From positions 1,302,001-1,366,000 of the forward strand of contig NZ_FNKP01000003.1 of the NCBI RefSeq assembly GCF_900099835.1: a DNA stretch of 64,000 nucleotides, read 5' to 3'. The notes beneath the pieces were generated by a model. That model was not told where the DNA came from and did not search any database. It was given only the letters and a program-made list of their open reading frames with translations. Below, in pieces: positions 17,793-25,904 of this stretch; the first letter of the stretch is position 1, and each line of letters starts with the position of its first letter. The translations under genes and the position numbers were made by a program. The DNA is from Paraburkholderia fungorum. GTDB taxonomy: Bacteria > Pseudomonadota > Gammaproteobacteria > Burkholderiales > Burkholderiaceae.

Positions 17793-18036
17793 AGCATTGT
17801 TACGTAGATGGATAAGCGGGGGAGCGTCGATTTTTGAAGTGTTTGTTTAACGGGAATGCCTGTGAAACTGGCCTGACGGAATCCGAATTAATTGTCCATG
17901 TCGATGTATAAGTGGCGTCGACAAAATGTTCTCCATTCGACCGGACGACCATCGCATCAATCTGCGCTTTGTCACATGCTCACGTGCTGAGGGTTCCGGT
18001 CTACATCCCTTCAGCCATTCTCAACAGAACCTTCCC

Positions 18037-18462
18037 ATGACTCGACTTCGTATTACATCCTGCGGCCTGACTTTTATTGCTGAAGCCAATCCCGACGCAC
18101 CGAAAACTGTTGCTGCTTTTATGAAGCTGCTTCCGTACACGCAAAAAATCATTCACGTACGCTGGAGCGGCGAGGGCTGCTGGGTGCCGCTCGGCGAATT
18201 CAAACTCGAAAATGACGGCGTAGAAGTAGGGTTCGAGAATCACACGAGTCACCCGTCGGTTGGCGACATTCTTTTTTACCCGGGCGGCTATAGCGAAACC
18301 GAAATCATCATGGCGTACGGATCGTGCCTGTTCGCAAGCAAGATGGGGCAGCTCGCAGGCAATCACTTCCTGACAATCGTCGAAGGTAAGGAAAATCTTC
18401 GCGAACTGGGCGTCAAGGTATTGTGGGAAGGTGCACAAGACATCACGTTCGAAGCGATCTGA
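18037..18462 (+). CDS. DUF3830-family protein (cyclophilin-like fold)
   Basis: A 141-residue protein recognised by FIAEANPDAPKTVAAFMKLL, the central VRWSGEGCWVPLGEF and the C-terminal HFLTIVEGKENLRELG. These match the DUF3830 family, a small cyclophilin-like domain often found beside amidase, hydantoinase or dihydropyrimidinase genes. ATG 18037 is taken because similarity begins there; a longer frame from 17926 has no family match. A strong terminator follows 15 bases after the stop. It is convergent with the FmdB/dihydropyrimidinase operon and probably belongs to the same pathway. Its biochemical role is unknown. Confidence 0.7.
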   Translation: MTRLRITSCGLTFIAEANPDAPKTVAAFMKLLPYTQKIIHVRWSGEGCWVPLGEFKLENDGVEVGFENHTSHPSVGDILFYPGGYSETEIIMAYGSCLFASKMGQLAGNHFLTIVEGKENLRELGVKVLWEGAQDITFEAI

Positions 18463-18477
18463 AGTTCCTGAAGATCC

Positions 18478-18510
18478 CGAAGGGCGCTGTTCACCGAACA
18501 GCGCCCTTCG
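18478..18510 (+). terminator. Rho-independent terminator after the DUF3830 gene
   Basis: A perfect 15-bp inverted repeat (CGAAGGGCGCTGTTC at 18478-18492, complement at 18496-18510) with a 3-base loop is followed by TCTATTTT. It lies 15 bases after the stop at 18462. The T-tract is on the plus strand only, so it mainly serves the DUF3830 transcript. Confidence 0.85.
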
Positions 18511-18614
18511 TCTATTTTCGTCTATTGCAAAGCCGTTCAGACTGACGATTGCACTGGCACCGCTGATAAAGCGGAAAAAGTGCGCCTACGCATTAGCGCG
18601 ACAGGCGCCGCGCG

Positions 18615-18836
18615 TTAAACGCAGCAGAGACAACTTTTCGCGTGCCGGCCTAAATAAGCGCCGTCATTCTCGACCGGGGTCTCGTCGCCGCGTGTGAGCA
18701 GCATGGGCAAGCCATTCTGCGAACGTGCCGATGACGCACCGCATTGCGGGCACGGCGCAGGTTCATCGCGCAACGCGACGCGGCGTATCTGGTCGAATAC
18801 GCCGCAGGTTTCGCAACGGTAGTTGTAGATCGGCAT
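18615..18836 (-). CDS. FmdB-type zinc-ribbon protein
   Basis: A 73-residue protein from ATG 18836 (MPIYNYRCETCGVFDQIRRV). It has the CxxC...CxxC pair of an FmdB zinc ribbon (RCETCG at about 7-12 and CPQCG near 28-32) and an extra terminal CLCC. FmdB-type proteins sit in formamidase/acetamidase operons, where a regulatory role has been proposed. It is the last gene of the six-gene operon, 13 bases after the dihydropyrimidinase stop. Upstream codons are in frame but belong to the end of the preceding gene. Confidence 0.75.
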   Translation of the reverse strand: MPIYNYRCETCGVFDQIRRVALRDEPAPCPQCGASSARSQNGLPMLLTRGDETPVENDGAYLGRHAKSCLCCV

Positions 18837-18849
18837 GGCGTGGCGAGCG

Positions 18850-20277
18850 TCAGAAATGAGCGCCGAGTTCGCCGCGCGCAACGAACTGACCACCGCCGCT
18901 GCGTCCCACCCACTGGCCGTCGTCGATCAGCAATTCGCCGCGCAACAGTACTTTCTTCACGCGGCCCGTAACCTCGTGACCTTCGAAGAGCGTGAAATCG
19001 CAATCGCTATGTTGCGTGTCTGCGCTGATGGTGTGAGCTTCGCGCGGATCGAACAGAACGATATCCGCGTCGCTGCCGATCGCGAGTGTGCCCTTCTTCG
19101 GAAACAGTCCGAACAGTTTGGCGGGCGCTGTCGACGTCAATTCGACGAAACGGTTCAGCGAAATGCGACCGGTACGAACACCGCCGTCATAGACCACCGT
19201 CATGCGCGTTTCGACTCCCGGCACGCCGTTCGGAATCTTGGAGAAATCGTCGGCACCGAGCGGCTTCTGATTCACGTTGCCACGATGGCCTTCCTTCATG
19301 CAATACGGGCAGTGGTCGGTGGAAATCAATTGCAGGTCGTCGGTCTTCAGCGCGGTCCACAACGCGTTTTGCGCTTCTTTCGAGCGCAGCGGCGGACTCA
19401 TCACATAGCGCGCCATGTCGAAGCTATCGTCGGCGTAAGCGGTCTCGTCGAAGAACAGATAATGCGGACAGGTTTCCGCAAACACCGGAATGCCGAGATC
19501 GCGCGCTTCGATCACATGTTTGAGCGCCTCTTTCGCGGACAGGTGGACGAAATAGACCGGCGCCTCCGCGAGTTCCGCTAGCTTGATGCCGCGATGCGTG
19601 GCTTCGCCTTCCATGATCGCGGGACGTGTCAGCGCATGATGGCGCGGCGATGTATGGCCTTGCGCGAGTGCTTCGCGAATCAGCAGGTCGATGACCGTGC
19701 CGTTTTCCGCGTGCAATGCGATCATGCCGCCGTGCTGACCGACCATCCGCATCGCCTGAAAAATCGATGCATCATCGGACATCACCGTGCCGGGATAGGC
19801 CATGAACATCTTGAAGCTCGATACGCCCTCGTGCCGGATCGCATGTTGCATGTCGGCGAGCACCTGATCGTCGACCCGGGTGACGATCACATGGAATCCG
19901 TAGTCGATATGCGAGACCGAGCCGGCCTTTTGCTGCGCACGCGCGATCGCGTCGAGCGGACCCGTGCCGGCGTCCTGCAACGCAAAGTCGATGATCGTCG
20001 TCGTGCCGCCGAATGCAGCAGAACGCGTGCCGGAATCGAAGTTATCGCACGTGACAGAAGGACCGAAAGTATTTTCCATGTGCGTGTGCGCATCGACGCC
20101 GCCGGGAAATACCAGCAATCCTGTTGCATCGATCACTTTGGTATCCGGGCCTGCTTCGATCTGATGACCGATGCAAACAATCCGTTCGCCTTCGATAACG
20201 ATGTCGGCGACATAGTCGTCAATGGCGGTAATCAGGCGGCCGCCGCGAATCAGCGTGCGGGTCGTGGTTTGCGTCAT
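18850..20277 (-). CDS. Dihydropyrimidinase/hydantoinase-family cyclic amidohydrolase
   Basis: A 475-residue amidohydrolase. The metal-binding HxH is at 64/66 in GVDAHTHME. The carbamylated bridging Lys is at about 156 (SSFKMFMAYPG). Further metal ligands are in ALHAEN and FVHLSAKEAL, and the late Asp in STDHCPY. The family opens cyclic ureides and imides such as dihydropyrimidines and hydantoins. Length matches dihydropyrimidinases (about 470-490). The start overlaps the DapA-like gene stop by 4 bases (20274-20277). No beta-ureidopropionase or carbamoylase gene lies nearby, so ordinary pyrimidine breakdown is unlikely; the natural substrate is open. Confidence 0.87.
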   Translation of the reverse strand: MTQTTTRTLIRGGRLITAIDDYVADIVIEGERIVCIGHQIEAGPDTKVIDATGLLVFPGGVDAHTHMENTFGPSVTCDNFDSGTRSAAFGGTTTIIDFALQDAGTGPLDAIARAQQKAGSVSHIDYGFHVIVTRVDDQVLADMQHAIRHEGVSSFKMFMAYPGTVMSDDASIFQAMRMVGQHGGMIALHAENGTVIDLLIREALAQGHTSPRHHALTRPAIMEGEATHRGIKLAELAEAPVYFVHLSAKEALKHVIEARDLGIPVFAETCPHYLFFDETAYADDSFDMARYVMSPPLRSKEAQNALWTALKTDDLQLISTDHCPYCMKEGHRGNVNQKPLGADDFSKIPNGVPGVETRMTVVYDGGVRTGRISLNRFVELTSTAPAKLFGLFPKKGTLAIGSDADIVLFDPREAHTISADTQHSDCDFTLFEGHEVTGRVKKVLLRGELLIDDGQWVGRSGGGQFVARGELGAHF

Positions 20278-21242
20278 GAGTCGCTCCGGTCGTGGTCAAT
20301 CGCAAGTTCAAATGAGAGGGCAAATGACAGCGCCTGGTCGAGCTGCGCAGTCTCTGCTGCCGTGAGGGTCGGAATCGGCGGACGTGCGCACGCATGCGGA
20401 AATTTGCCGAGTAAATGCAGGCAGGCCTTGAGCCGCGCGTTCGCATGCGAGCCCGGCGCGGTGCCGTAAATGGCCTTTGCCAGCGGATAAACGTGTTCGT
20501 TCAACCGCTGTGCTTCGGCAAGATTGCGCTCCTGCAACGCGCGGTATAGCGCCACGACCAGTTCGGGCACGACCGCCGCAAGACTGACGACGCTGCCTTC
20601 GGTGCCGATCGCGAAACACGTGAACAGATGCTCGTCGCCCGAGGCCATCACGGCGACGTGCGGTGCGGCAGCCTTCACGAGGCGGCGGTTCGCTTCGTAT
20701 CGGGCGGTTTCCCAACTGCCTTCCTTGATCGCGACGACCTCGGGAAGCTTGACCAGCGCCGACAGCATGTCAGCGGTATAAGCCATCGCACCGGTGCCGA
20801 CGCCGGCCTGATAGAGCATCATCGGCAAGTGTGCGTTCGCGTTGGCGATCTGATGATGATTGACGACGGTCGCGAGATCGGTCGACAGAGCCCACGAATA
20901 AGGCGGAAACAGCAGCGTCAGATCGGCGCCGGCGGCTTTGGCATCGTCGGTATGTGCTTGTGCTTCGAAACTGTCTTCCGAGTTCACGCCCGCAACGATG
21001 ATCGAACGATCGCCGCACACCTCATGCGCAATGTCGAGCACGCGTCGCTTGTCGTCGCGGGACAGCGCGAAGTTTTCGCCGGCATGACCGTTGATCAGCA
21101 GGCCCGCGATGCCGTCCACGGATGCAAGCGTATCCAGATGATTCGCCAATGCGGCTTCGTCGAGATGGCGGCCGTGTGCATCAAGCGGACACAGTGCGGC
21201 GGCATAAACGCCGTTAAGAGGAGCGTCGTGCGAGGGGATCAT
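20274..21242 (-). CDS. DapA-family (dihydrodipicolinate synthase-like) aldolase/deaminase
   Basis: A 322-residue class I aldolase-superfamily protein from ATG 21242. The Schiff-base Lys is at about 173 (VVAIKEGSW) and the proton-relay Tyr at about 144 (MMLYQAGVG). The loop GLLINGHAGENFALS replaces the GTTGE motif of true DapA. True DapA is unlikely given the operon. In L-hydroxyproline catabolism a DapA-family enzyme deaminates pyrroline-4-hydroxy-2-carboxylate after a heterotrimeric D-hydroxyproline dehydrogenase. The three oxidase-type genes upstream here make a comparable step plausible, but that is inference. It overlaps its neighbours by 4 bases on each side. Confidence 0.8.
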   Translation of the reverse strand: MIPSHDAPLNGVYAAALCPLDAHGRHLDEAALANHLDTLASVDGIAGLLINGHAGENFALSRDDKRRVLDIAHEVCGDRSIIVAGVNSEDSFEAQAHTDDAKAAGADLTLLFPPYSWALSTDLATVVNHHQIANANAHLPMMLYQAGVGTGAMAYTADMLSALVKLPEVVAIKEGSWETARYEANRRLVKAAAPHVAVMASGDEHLFTCFAIGTEGSVVSLAAVVPELVVALYRALQERNLAEAQRLNEHVYPLAKAIYGTAPGSHANARLKACLHLLGKFPHACARPPIPTLTAAETAQLDQALSFALSFELAIDHDRSDS

Positions 21243-22438
21243 TGCGTGTGTTCTCGAGGGGAAAGTGCTGGCGCATCGTGTGCGGACGTTGGCGCGATTA
21301 GCCGCGCGGGATCGAACAGGGGCAACTCGGGCGTCTCGCCAAGGATTGCCTGCGAGAGCAGCTTGCCCATGTAGGGGCCGCTCGTATAACCGGAATGGAC
21401 GCAGCCGATGACATAGGCGTGATCGAGGCCGGGCAGCGCGCCGATCATCGGCATGGCGTCGGCGGTTTCCGATTCGAGTCCGAGCCAGATCCGCGCGACG
21501 CGGGCTTTGGCGAGAGCAGGGATCACGTGCTGTGCGAGGCGCAGATTGCCAGTCAGGTTTTGCGGAATGGTCTCGACCGGACCACGTTCGCGATCTCCGA
21601 CACCTTGCCAGCCGCCGCCTATGACGACGCTGCCGTTCGCGAACTGCTTCATCGACAGAAGACCGTTGGCAATACTCAGCACGGTGCGCATGACGGGCGG
21701 CATCCGTTCGGTCACGATCAGCTGGTTGACCAGCGTTTTGACGGGAATGTGAATGTCGAGCATGTCGAGCAGCGGTTCGAGCCAGACGCCGCCTGCCATC
21801 ACGATGCGCGTCGAGTCGATGACGAGTGGTTGCTTGCCCGCCTGCGATCCATCTACGCGATAGCACCCGTTCAACTTTTCGATGCGTGTCACCGCGGTGT
21901 TTTCGATGATTTGCACACCGGCCGCGCTTAATGCGGCGCGATAGGCACGACCAGTGAGATACGCGCTTGCGAAGCCGTCGGTGGTGCAATGTGCGGCTTC
22001 CAGCATCGCCGGATTAAGACCAGGTTCGATCCGCAGCGCGGTTTCGGCATCGAGCAGATCGATCTCCGCGCCATATTCGCGGCGCGCGGCGGCACGCGCA
22101 CGCAGCAGGTCGCGTTCGTTTTCAGTGAATGCCAGCGACAGTCCGGGCGCAGCGGTCGCGAGCACGCCCTCGCCGAGCCACTGGTCGGTTTCCATCCACA
22201 TCTTCCATGCGTGGATGGCATAGGGCACGAGCGCAGCGCGCGTCATGTGCAGGGTCAGCGTGCCTGCGTTGACGCCCGAGGCAGCGCGGCACAGCGCATC
22301 GCGTTCGATCAGTGTGACCCGCATGCCGCCCCGGGCAAGAAACAACGCGGTGGTGCAGCCCATGACGCCGCCGCCGATGACGGTGACGTCGATCGGTTTG
22401 TGCAGCGTGTCGAGCGAGGACATGTTCCGGTCGTTCAT
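21239..22438 (-). CDS. FAD-dependent amino/imino-acid oxidoreductase (DAO family, beta-type subunit)
   Basis: A 399-residue flavoprotein from ATG 22438. It has a Rossmann dinucleotide-binding start (DVTVIGGGVMGCTTALFLAR, then ERD) and the DAO-family end VIGCVHSGYTSGPYMGKLLS. It matches the substrate-oxidising FAD subunit of three-part opine oxidases and D-hydroxyproline dehydrogenases (OoxB/HcnC type). The neighbouring 2Fe-2S and FAD/2Fe-2S proteins would be the other two subunits. These membrane-associated enzymes oxidise a C-N bond and pass electrons to the respiratory chain. It overlaps both neighbours by 4 bases. The substrate is not determinable from sequence. Confidence 0.82.
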   Translation of the reverse strand: MNDRNMSSLDTLHKPIDVTVIGGGVMGCTTALFLARGGMRVTLIERDALCRAASGVNAGTLTLHMTRAALVPYAIHAWKMWMETDQWLGEGVLATAAPGLSLAFTENERDLLRARAAARREYGAEIDLLDAETALRIEPGLNPAMLEAAHCTTDGFASAYLTGRAYRAALSAAGVQIIENTAVTRIEKLNGCYRVDGSQAGKQPLVIDSTRIVMAGGVWLEPLLDMLDIHIPVKTLVNQLIVTERMPPVMRTVLSIANGLLSMKQFANGSVVIGGGWQGVGDRERGPVETIPQNLTGNLRLAQHVIPALAKARVARIWLGLESETADAMPMIGALPGLDHAYVIGCVHSGYTSGPYMGKLLSQAILGETPELPLFDPARLIAPTSAHDAPALSPREHTQ

Positions 22439-23868
22439 AGCGGTGCCGCCTTCGGGATCGGAATGTCGTCGTATTTGAATGCTCCAGTCAGGGCTTCGAC
22501 CGTCACGGGACGCAGTGGCGTACGGGCAGAAAAGCAGCCGACGTCTTCGCGCGAGTTCGCACCCATGCGACGCATCAGAAGCTCGCCTGCGACGTCGCCG
22601 CACGTGCGCCCCTGGCACGGGCCCATCCCGCAGCGCGTCCATGCCTTGAGTTGATTGACATCGTGTGCGCCCGCATCGCAGGCCGCGTCGATCTCCGCGC
22701 GCGTGACGTCCTCGCACCGGCAGACGATGGTATCGGGCGCGATGCTGTCGACGTGACCAGCGCGCAACGCCATCAGGTTCGCCATCGCATGACCGAAACG
22801 GGAGGCATCCCGGTGCGCCTGGCGCAGATCGGCGACGCGTTTGGCGGCGATAGCTCCGCTCGCGCCGAGATCGCGCGCGCAGGCGAGTCCAGCGAGCATG
22901 CCGTGGGTTGCGGCCGCGGCGGCGCCGGCGATCCCCGCACCGTCGCCCGCGACATACAGCAGAGGACGGGAGGTGCGGCCGTCGGCGTCGGCTACGGCAA
23001 CCCAGCCACCGGCCGCACGTGAATAACGATGCTCGGCGCGCAACAGACGCGTGATTTCGCTGGAAGGCGTGAGACCGTGGCCGACCGCGATGCAGTCGCT
23101 CAACACGGTTTTGCGCTCGCCGTCGATCACCCGGCCAGCGGCGTCGCAAGGGGCAAGCGTGGCACGCAGGCGGTCGCCGGCCGGTTCGACGCGAACGATC
23201 GTATGGCGTGCGTAACGGGGCGTACCTGCGCGGCGAATCGCGTTCCACCATTTGAAACCCTGGCGAAGCAGATCGAGCCGCCCGAGCATCGCGGGCATCG
23301 CGCGCGCCCAGTCGCCGGTGCTGGCGAGATCGACGATCGCTTCGACCTTGCCGCCGCCTTCCAGCGTCTTGGCGGCGACCGCAGCCAGCAGCGGGCCGCA
23401 GCCGGCGACCAGCGTCGAACGCCCGGGCAGCATGTGCTGCGACTTCAGCAGGATCGTCGCCGCGGCGAGACCGATGACGCCGGGCGTCGTCCATCCTTCG
23501 AACGGTACGACACGCTCGGTCGTACCGGATGCGACGATCAGCGCGCGTGCGGTGCAGTGAAGCGGACCGTCGGGGCCGGTTGCATCGACGCGATAGTTGC
23601 CCGTCACCGCCCAAACCGGATGACGGAAGAAAGCGGTGACATTGCTCGCCGCCAGCTCGCTGCGCAATGCATCGCCTGCGGCCTGATCTGCGCCTGGCGT
23701 CGGTGCGACGCCGGCGATCGGCGCGCGATACACCTGGCCGCCCGCCGATACGTTTTCATCGAACAGCGCGACGCGCAATCCGGTAGAGGCCGCCGCCATA
23801 GCCGCCTGCGCGCCGGCGGGGCCGCCGCCCAGCACGATCACATCGAACGAGGACATCATGTCAGACAT
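22435..23868 (-). CDS. FAD/2Fe-2S oxidoreductase (opine oxidase / HcnB-type alpha subunit)
   Basis: A 477-residue protein. The N-terminal pyridine-nucleotide-disulfide-oxidoreductase fold starts SFDVIVLGGGPAGAQAAMAA, with a second nucleotide site near LVAGCGPLLAAVAAKTLEG. The C-terminal BFD-like 2Fe-2S domain has CRCEDVTRAEI and CGMGPCQGRTCG. This layout is that of the OoxA/HcnB subunit of heterotrimeric opine, nopaline or D-hydroxyproline dehydrogenases and of hydrogen cyanide synthase. Hydrogen cyanide synthase is unlikely because of the DapA and hydantoinase neighbours. The start overlaps the small 2Fe-2S gene by 8 bases and the stop overlaps the FAD gene by 4. Confidence 0.85.
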   Translation of the reverse strand: MSDMMSSFDVIVLGGGPAGAQAAMAAASTGLRVALFDENVSAGGQVYRAPIAGVAPTPGADQAAGDALRSELAASNVTAFFRHPVWAVTGNYRVDATGPDGPLHCTARALIVASGTTERVVPFEGWTTPGVIGLAAATILLKSQHMLPGRSTLVAGCGPLLAAVAAKTLEGGGKVEAIVDLASTGDWARAMPAMLGRLDLLRQGFKWWNAIRRAGTPRYARHTIVRVEPAGDRLRATLAPCDAAGRVIDGERKTVLSDCIAVGHGLTPSSEITRLLRAEHRYSRAAGGWVAVADADGRTSRPLLYVAGDGAGIAGAAAAATHGMLAGLACARDLGASGAIAAKRVADLRQAHRDASRFGHAMANLMALRAGHVDSIAPDTIVCRCEDVTRAEIDAACDAGAHDVNQLKAWTRCGMGPCQGRTCGDVAGELLMRRMGANSREDVGCFSARTPLRPVTVEALTGAFKYDDIPIPKAAPL

Positions 23869-24199
23869 CGATGCCTGTCTCCGGGACGGTTTCTATACGC
23901 ATGCCGTTTACAACCGACGTTTGACACGCCAGCACTCTGCTGCCGTTGACCATCACCAGACACTCCTGACAGGAACCCATCAAACAGTACATACCGCGCG
24001 GCTGATTCAAACGCGGGCTGACACGCAAGGTCTTGACGCCTGCGGCGAACAGGGCGGCTGCGACGCTCTCGCCTGGGTGTGCGCAATAGCGCCGGCCATC
24101 AAGAAACAGCTCGACCGCAGCCGTGCGGTGGGGATCGTGAATACGCATTGCGTCCTCTTGGGCTTCGTTGCCGGCAGTGTTGCCAGGCTCGCTTGACAA
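23861..24199 (-). CDS. Small 2Fe-2S protein (HcnA-type gamma subunit)
   Basis: A 112-residue ferredoxin-like protein with VELFLDGRRYCAHPGESVAA. The cluster Cys pattern is MYCLMGSCQEC plus a later ACQT, as in the gamma subunit of heterotrimeric D-hydroxyproline dehydrogenase or opine oxidase. It is the first gene of the six-gene minus-strand operon. A start at the internal ATG 24148 (MRIHDPHR) is possible, since similarity begins near there. The divergent promoter region with the candidate GntR operator lies directly upstream. Confidence 0.83.
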   Translation of the reverse strand: MSSEPGNTAGNEAQEDAMRIHDPHRTAAVELFLDGRRYCAHPGESVAAALFAAGVKTLRVSPRLNQPRGMYCLMGSCQECLVMVNGSRVLACQTSVVNGMRIETVPETGIDV

Positions 24200-24221
24200 C
24201 TAATTTAGGCGATGTTTTGAT
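24193..24221 (+). promoter_or_regulatory. Candidate sigma-70 promoter of the amino-acid ABC transporter operon
   Basis: TTGACA at 24193-24198 is a perfect -35 box. After 17 bases comes TTTGAT (24216-24221), a four-of-six match to the -10 box. Transcription would begin close to 24228, where the GTATAC repeat begins, so a bound regulator would block initiation. The -35 box falls within the first codons of the divergent 2Fe-2S gene if its start is 24199. Prediction only. Confidence 0.5.
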
Positions 24222-24227
24222 GCTAAC

Positions 24228-24244
24228 GTATACGATACGTATAC
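24228..24244. promoter_or_regulatory. Candidate GntR-family operator in the divergent promoter
   Basis: GTATAC (24228-24233), five bases, then GTATAC (24239-24244). Each half is itself a palindrome, and the element has the short symmetric shape bound by FCD-type GntR dimers. A closely similar element, GTATAC-N5-GTATGC, lies in front of the GntR gene at 28029-28045. Repetition at the two expected places supports autoregulation plus control of both divergent operons. Confidence 0.65.
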
Positions 24245-24328
24245 GCAAAATCGCCAAAAAAACGAGGCACTGCGAATACCTCGCCGGAGTAGTCACTTCA
24301 TCATCACGCCCTCTCACGGAGTCATAGT

Positions 24329-25156
24329 ATGAAACCCTCGATCATGTTGAGCCGCCTGCTCGCAGCCGGTCTCGCGGCATGTGCGCTGCTCGGCTCAATC
24401 GATGCCAGCGCGCGGACCCTGGACGAAATCATTGCGTCGAAGAAGATCGTGTTCGGTATCAACCCGAACCTGCCGCCGCTCGGCACCTACGATGCAAAGA
24501 ACAATATCGACGGGTTCGATGTCGCGATTGCACGCAAGATCGCCGATTCGCTCGGCGTAAAGCTCGAAATCGTGCCGGTCGGTTCGAACGACCGCGTGCC
24601 TTTCCTGATGGCCGACAAGATCGATGCGGTCATGGGCGGGATGACCCGTAACGCCGATCGTCTGAAAGTGATCGACTTCACCGATCCGGTGAATACGGAA
24701 GTGCTGGGCGTGCTGACCACGCAGGACAAACCGTATAAAGACTATATGGCGTTGAACGATGCATCGGTGCGTCTCGTGCAGGTGCGCGGCACGACGCCGA
24801 TCAAGCTGATTCAGGACAAGCTGCCGAAGGCGCAGCTGCTGTTGCTCGACAACTACCCGGACGCTGTGCGTGCCATTGCGCAGGGTCGCGCCGATGCGCT
24901 GATCGATGTGCTGGACTTCATGTTGAGCTACACGAAGAACTATCAGACGAAATGGCGGGTGGTCGATGCACCGATCGAAGTGGATTACGACTGCATCGGC
25001 ATCAAGAAGGGCAACACGGCGTTGACCGAGCGGTTGAATAAGGAAATCGGCACGCTGCAAAAAGACGGGTATGTGGCGGCGAGCTGGAAGAAGTGGTTCG
25101 GCAGCCCGATGCTTTACGACCCGACCGCTGCGCCGCCGACCGTCGCTGCACAATAA
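24329..25156 (+). CDS. Polar-amino-acid ABC transporter substrate-binding protein
   Basis: A 275-residue periplasmic protein of the family-3 solute-binding class. A signal peptide occupies about residues 1-27 (LLAAGLAACALLGSIDASA, cleavage near ASA-RTL). The mature start KIVFGINPNLPPLGTYDAKN and the hinge segment DGFDVAIARKIADSLG are typical. It would capture an amino acid or related compound for the two permeases and ATPase downstream. It is divergent from the catabolic operon starting at 24199, with the GTATAC element between, so the ligand is probably the substrate of that operon. Confidence 0.88.
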   Translation: MKPSIMLSRLLAAGLAACALLGSIDASARTLDEIIASKKIVFGINPNLPPLGTYDAKNNIDGFDVAIARKIADSLGVKLEIVPVGSNDRVPFLMADKIDAVMGGMTRNADRLKVIDFTDPVNTEVLGVLTTQDKPYKDYMALNDASVRLVQVRGTTPIKLIQDKLPKAQLLLLDNYPDAVRAIAQGRADALIDVLDFMLSYTKNYQTKWRVVDAPIEVDYDCIGIKKGNTALTERLNKEIGTLQKDGYVAASWKKWFGSPMLYDPTAAPPTVAAQ

Positions 25157-25235
25157 TTCAATCGAGCGTGGTGCGCTGCTGCTTCGGCGATAAAGCGGCG
25201 GCACCGCGCCATTCGTTTCAGGGAGTGCGGATTCG

Positions 25236-25904
25236 ATGACGCTTCAATTCGGGCCGATCCTCGAGCAGTGGCCTTATCTGCTCGGCGGTGCATGGCTCAG
25301 TCTTCAGATTGCGGTGCTCGCATTCATTTTCGGCATGCTCATCGGCCTCCTGTGCGCGTCGATCCTGCGCTATGGACCGACGTTCCTGCGTCGTCTGGTG
25401 ACTGCGTATGTGACCTTTGCAACCAATACGCCGCAGCTGGTACAGATCTTTTTTCTGTTTTTCGGTCTGCCTGAAATCGGCATTACATTGTCGCCGTTCA
25501 CGGCCGTTCTGATCGGTGCGACTTTCAATGCCGGCGCTTATCTGTGCGAGATTCAGCGCGCGGGCTTCGCCTCGGTACGCTGGGCGGAAATCGAGGCAGC
25601 CGAAGTGCTCGGCTTTTCGACACCTCAAATCGTGCGTCACGTGATCTTTCCGCACGTGATGAAAGTGATGTTTCCGCCGTTGTCCAACCAGTTCATCGTG
25701 ATGACGCTTGGCACGTCGATGGCATCGATTTTCGGCGTCGAGGAATTGACTGGGCGTACCAGCAATATTGCATCGCAGACGTATCTGTCTGTCGAGGCGT
25801 TCAGTGTGGCCGCCGTGATGTATATCGGCATCACGATACTGGCGACCTTCGCACTCGCGATGTTCGGCCGTCACGTGTGCCGCGCGAAGATAAAGGTGTT
25901 TTGA
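25236..25904 (+). CDS. Amino-acid ABC transporter permease (HisM/GlnP family), first subunit
   Basis: A 222-residue inner-membrane protein with about five helices. The N-terminus WPYLLGGAWLSLQIAVLAFI is typical of polar-amino-acid permeases. The EAA-type cytoplasmic loop interacting with the ATPase is around IEAAEVLGFSTPQIVRHVIF. GGGAG at 25221-25225 lies 10 bases before ATG 25236. The stop overlaps the next permease start (TGATG), indicating coupled translation. Confidence 0.88.
   Translation: MTLQFGPILEQWPYLLGGAWLSLQIAVLAFIFGMLIGLLCASILRYGPTFLRRLVTAYVTFATNTPQLVQIFFLFFGLPEIGITLSPFTAVLIGATFNAGAYLCEIQRAGFASVRWAEIEAAEVLGFSTPQIVRHVIFPHVMKVMFPPLSNQFIVMTLGTSMASIFGVEELTGRTSNIASQTYLSVEAFSVAAVMYIGITILATFALAMFGRHVCRAKIKVF

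Noticed and set aside
16322..17815. 497-codon Arg-rich frame
   Set aside because: Different frame of the MFS exporter gene; no hydrophobic segments or motifs.
17926..18036. N-terminal extension of the DUF3830 protein
   Set aside because: No family similarity before MTRLRI; ATG 18037 gives the normal length.
22439..23614. Long upstream extension of the FAD oxidoreductase frame
   Set aside because: This stretch is the out-of-frame shadow of the 2Fe-2S/FAD subunit gene; the flavoprotein similarity starts at ATG 22438.
22435..24199. Hydrogen cyanide synthase (hcnABC) assignment for the three oxidase genes
   Set aside because: The subunits resemble HcnA/B/C in layout, but the gene order with DapA, dihydropyrimidinase and an amino-acid importer fits imino-acid or opine catabolism better.
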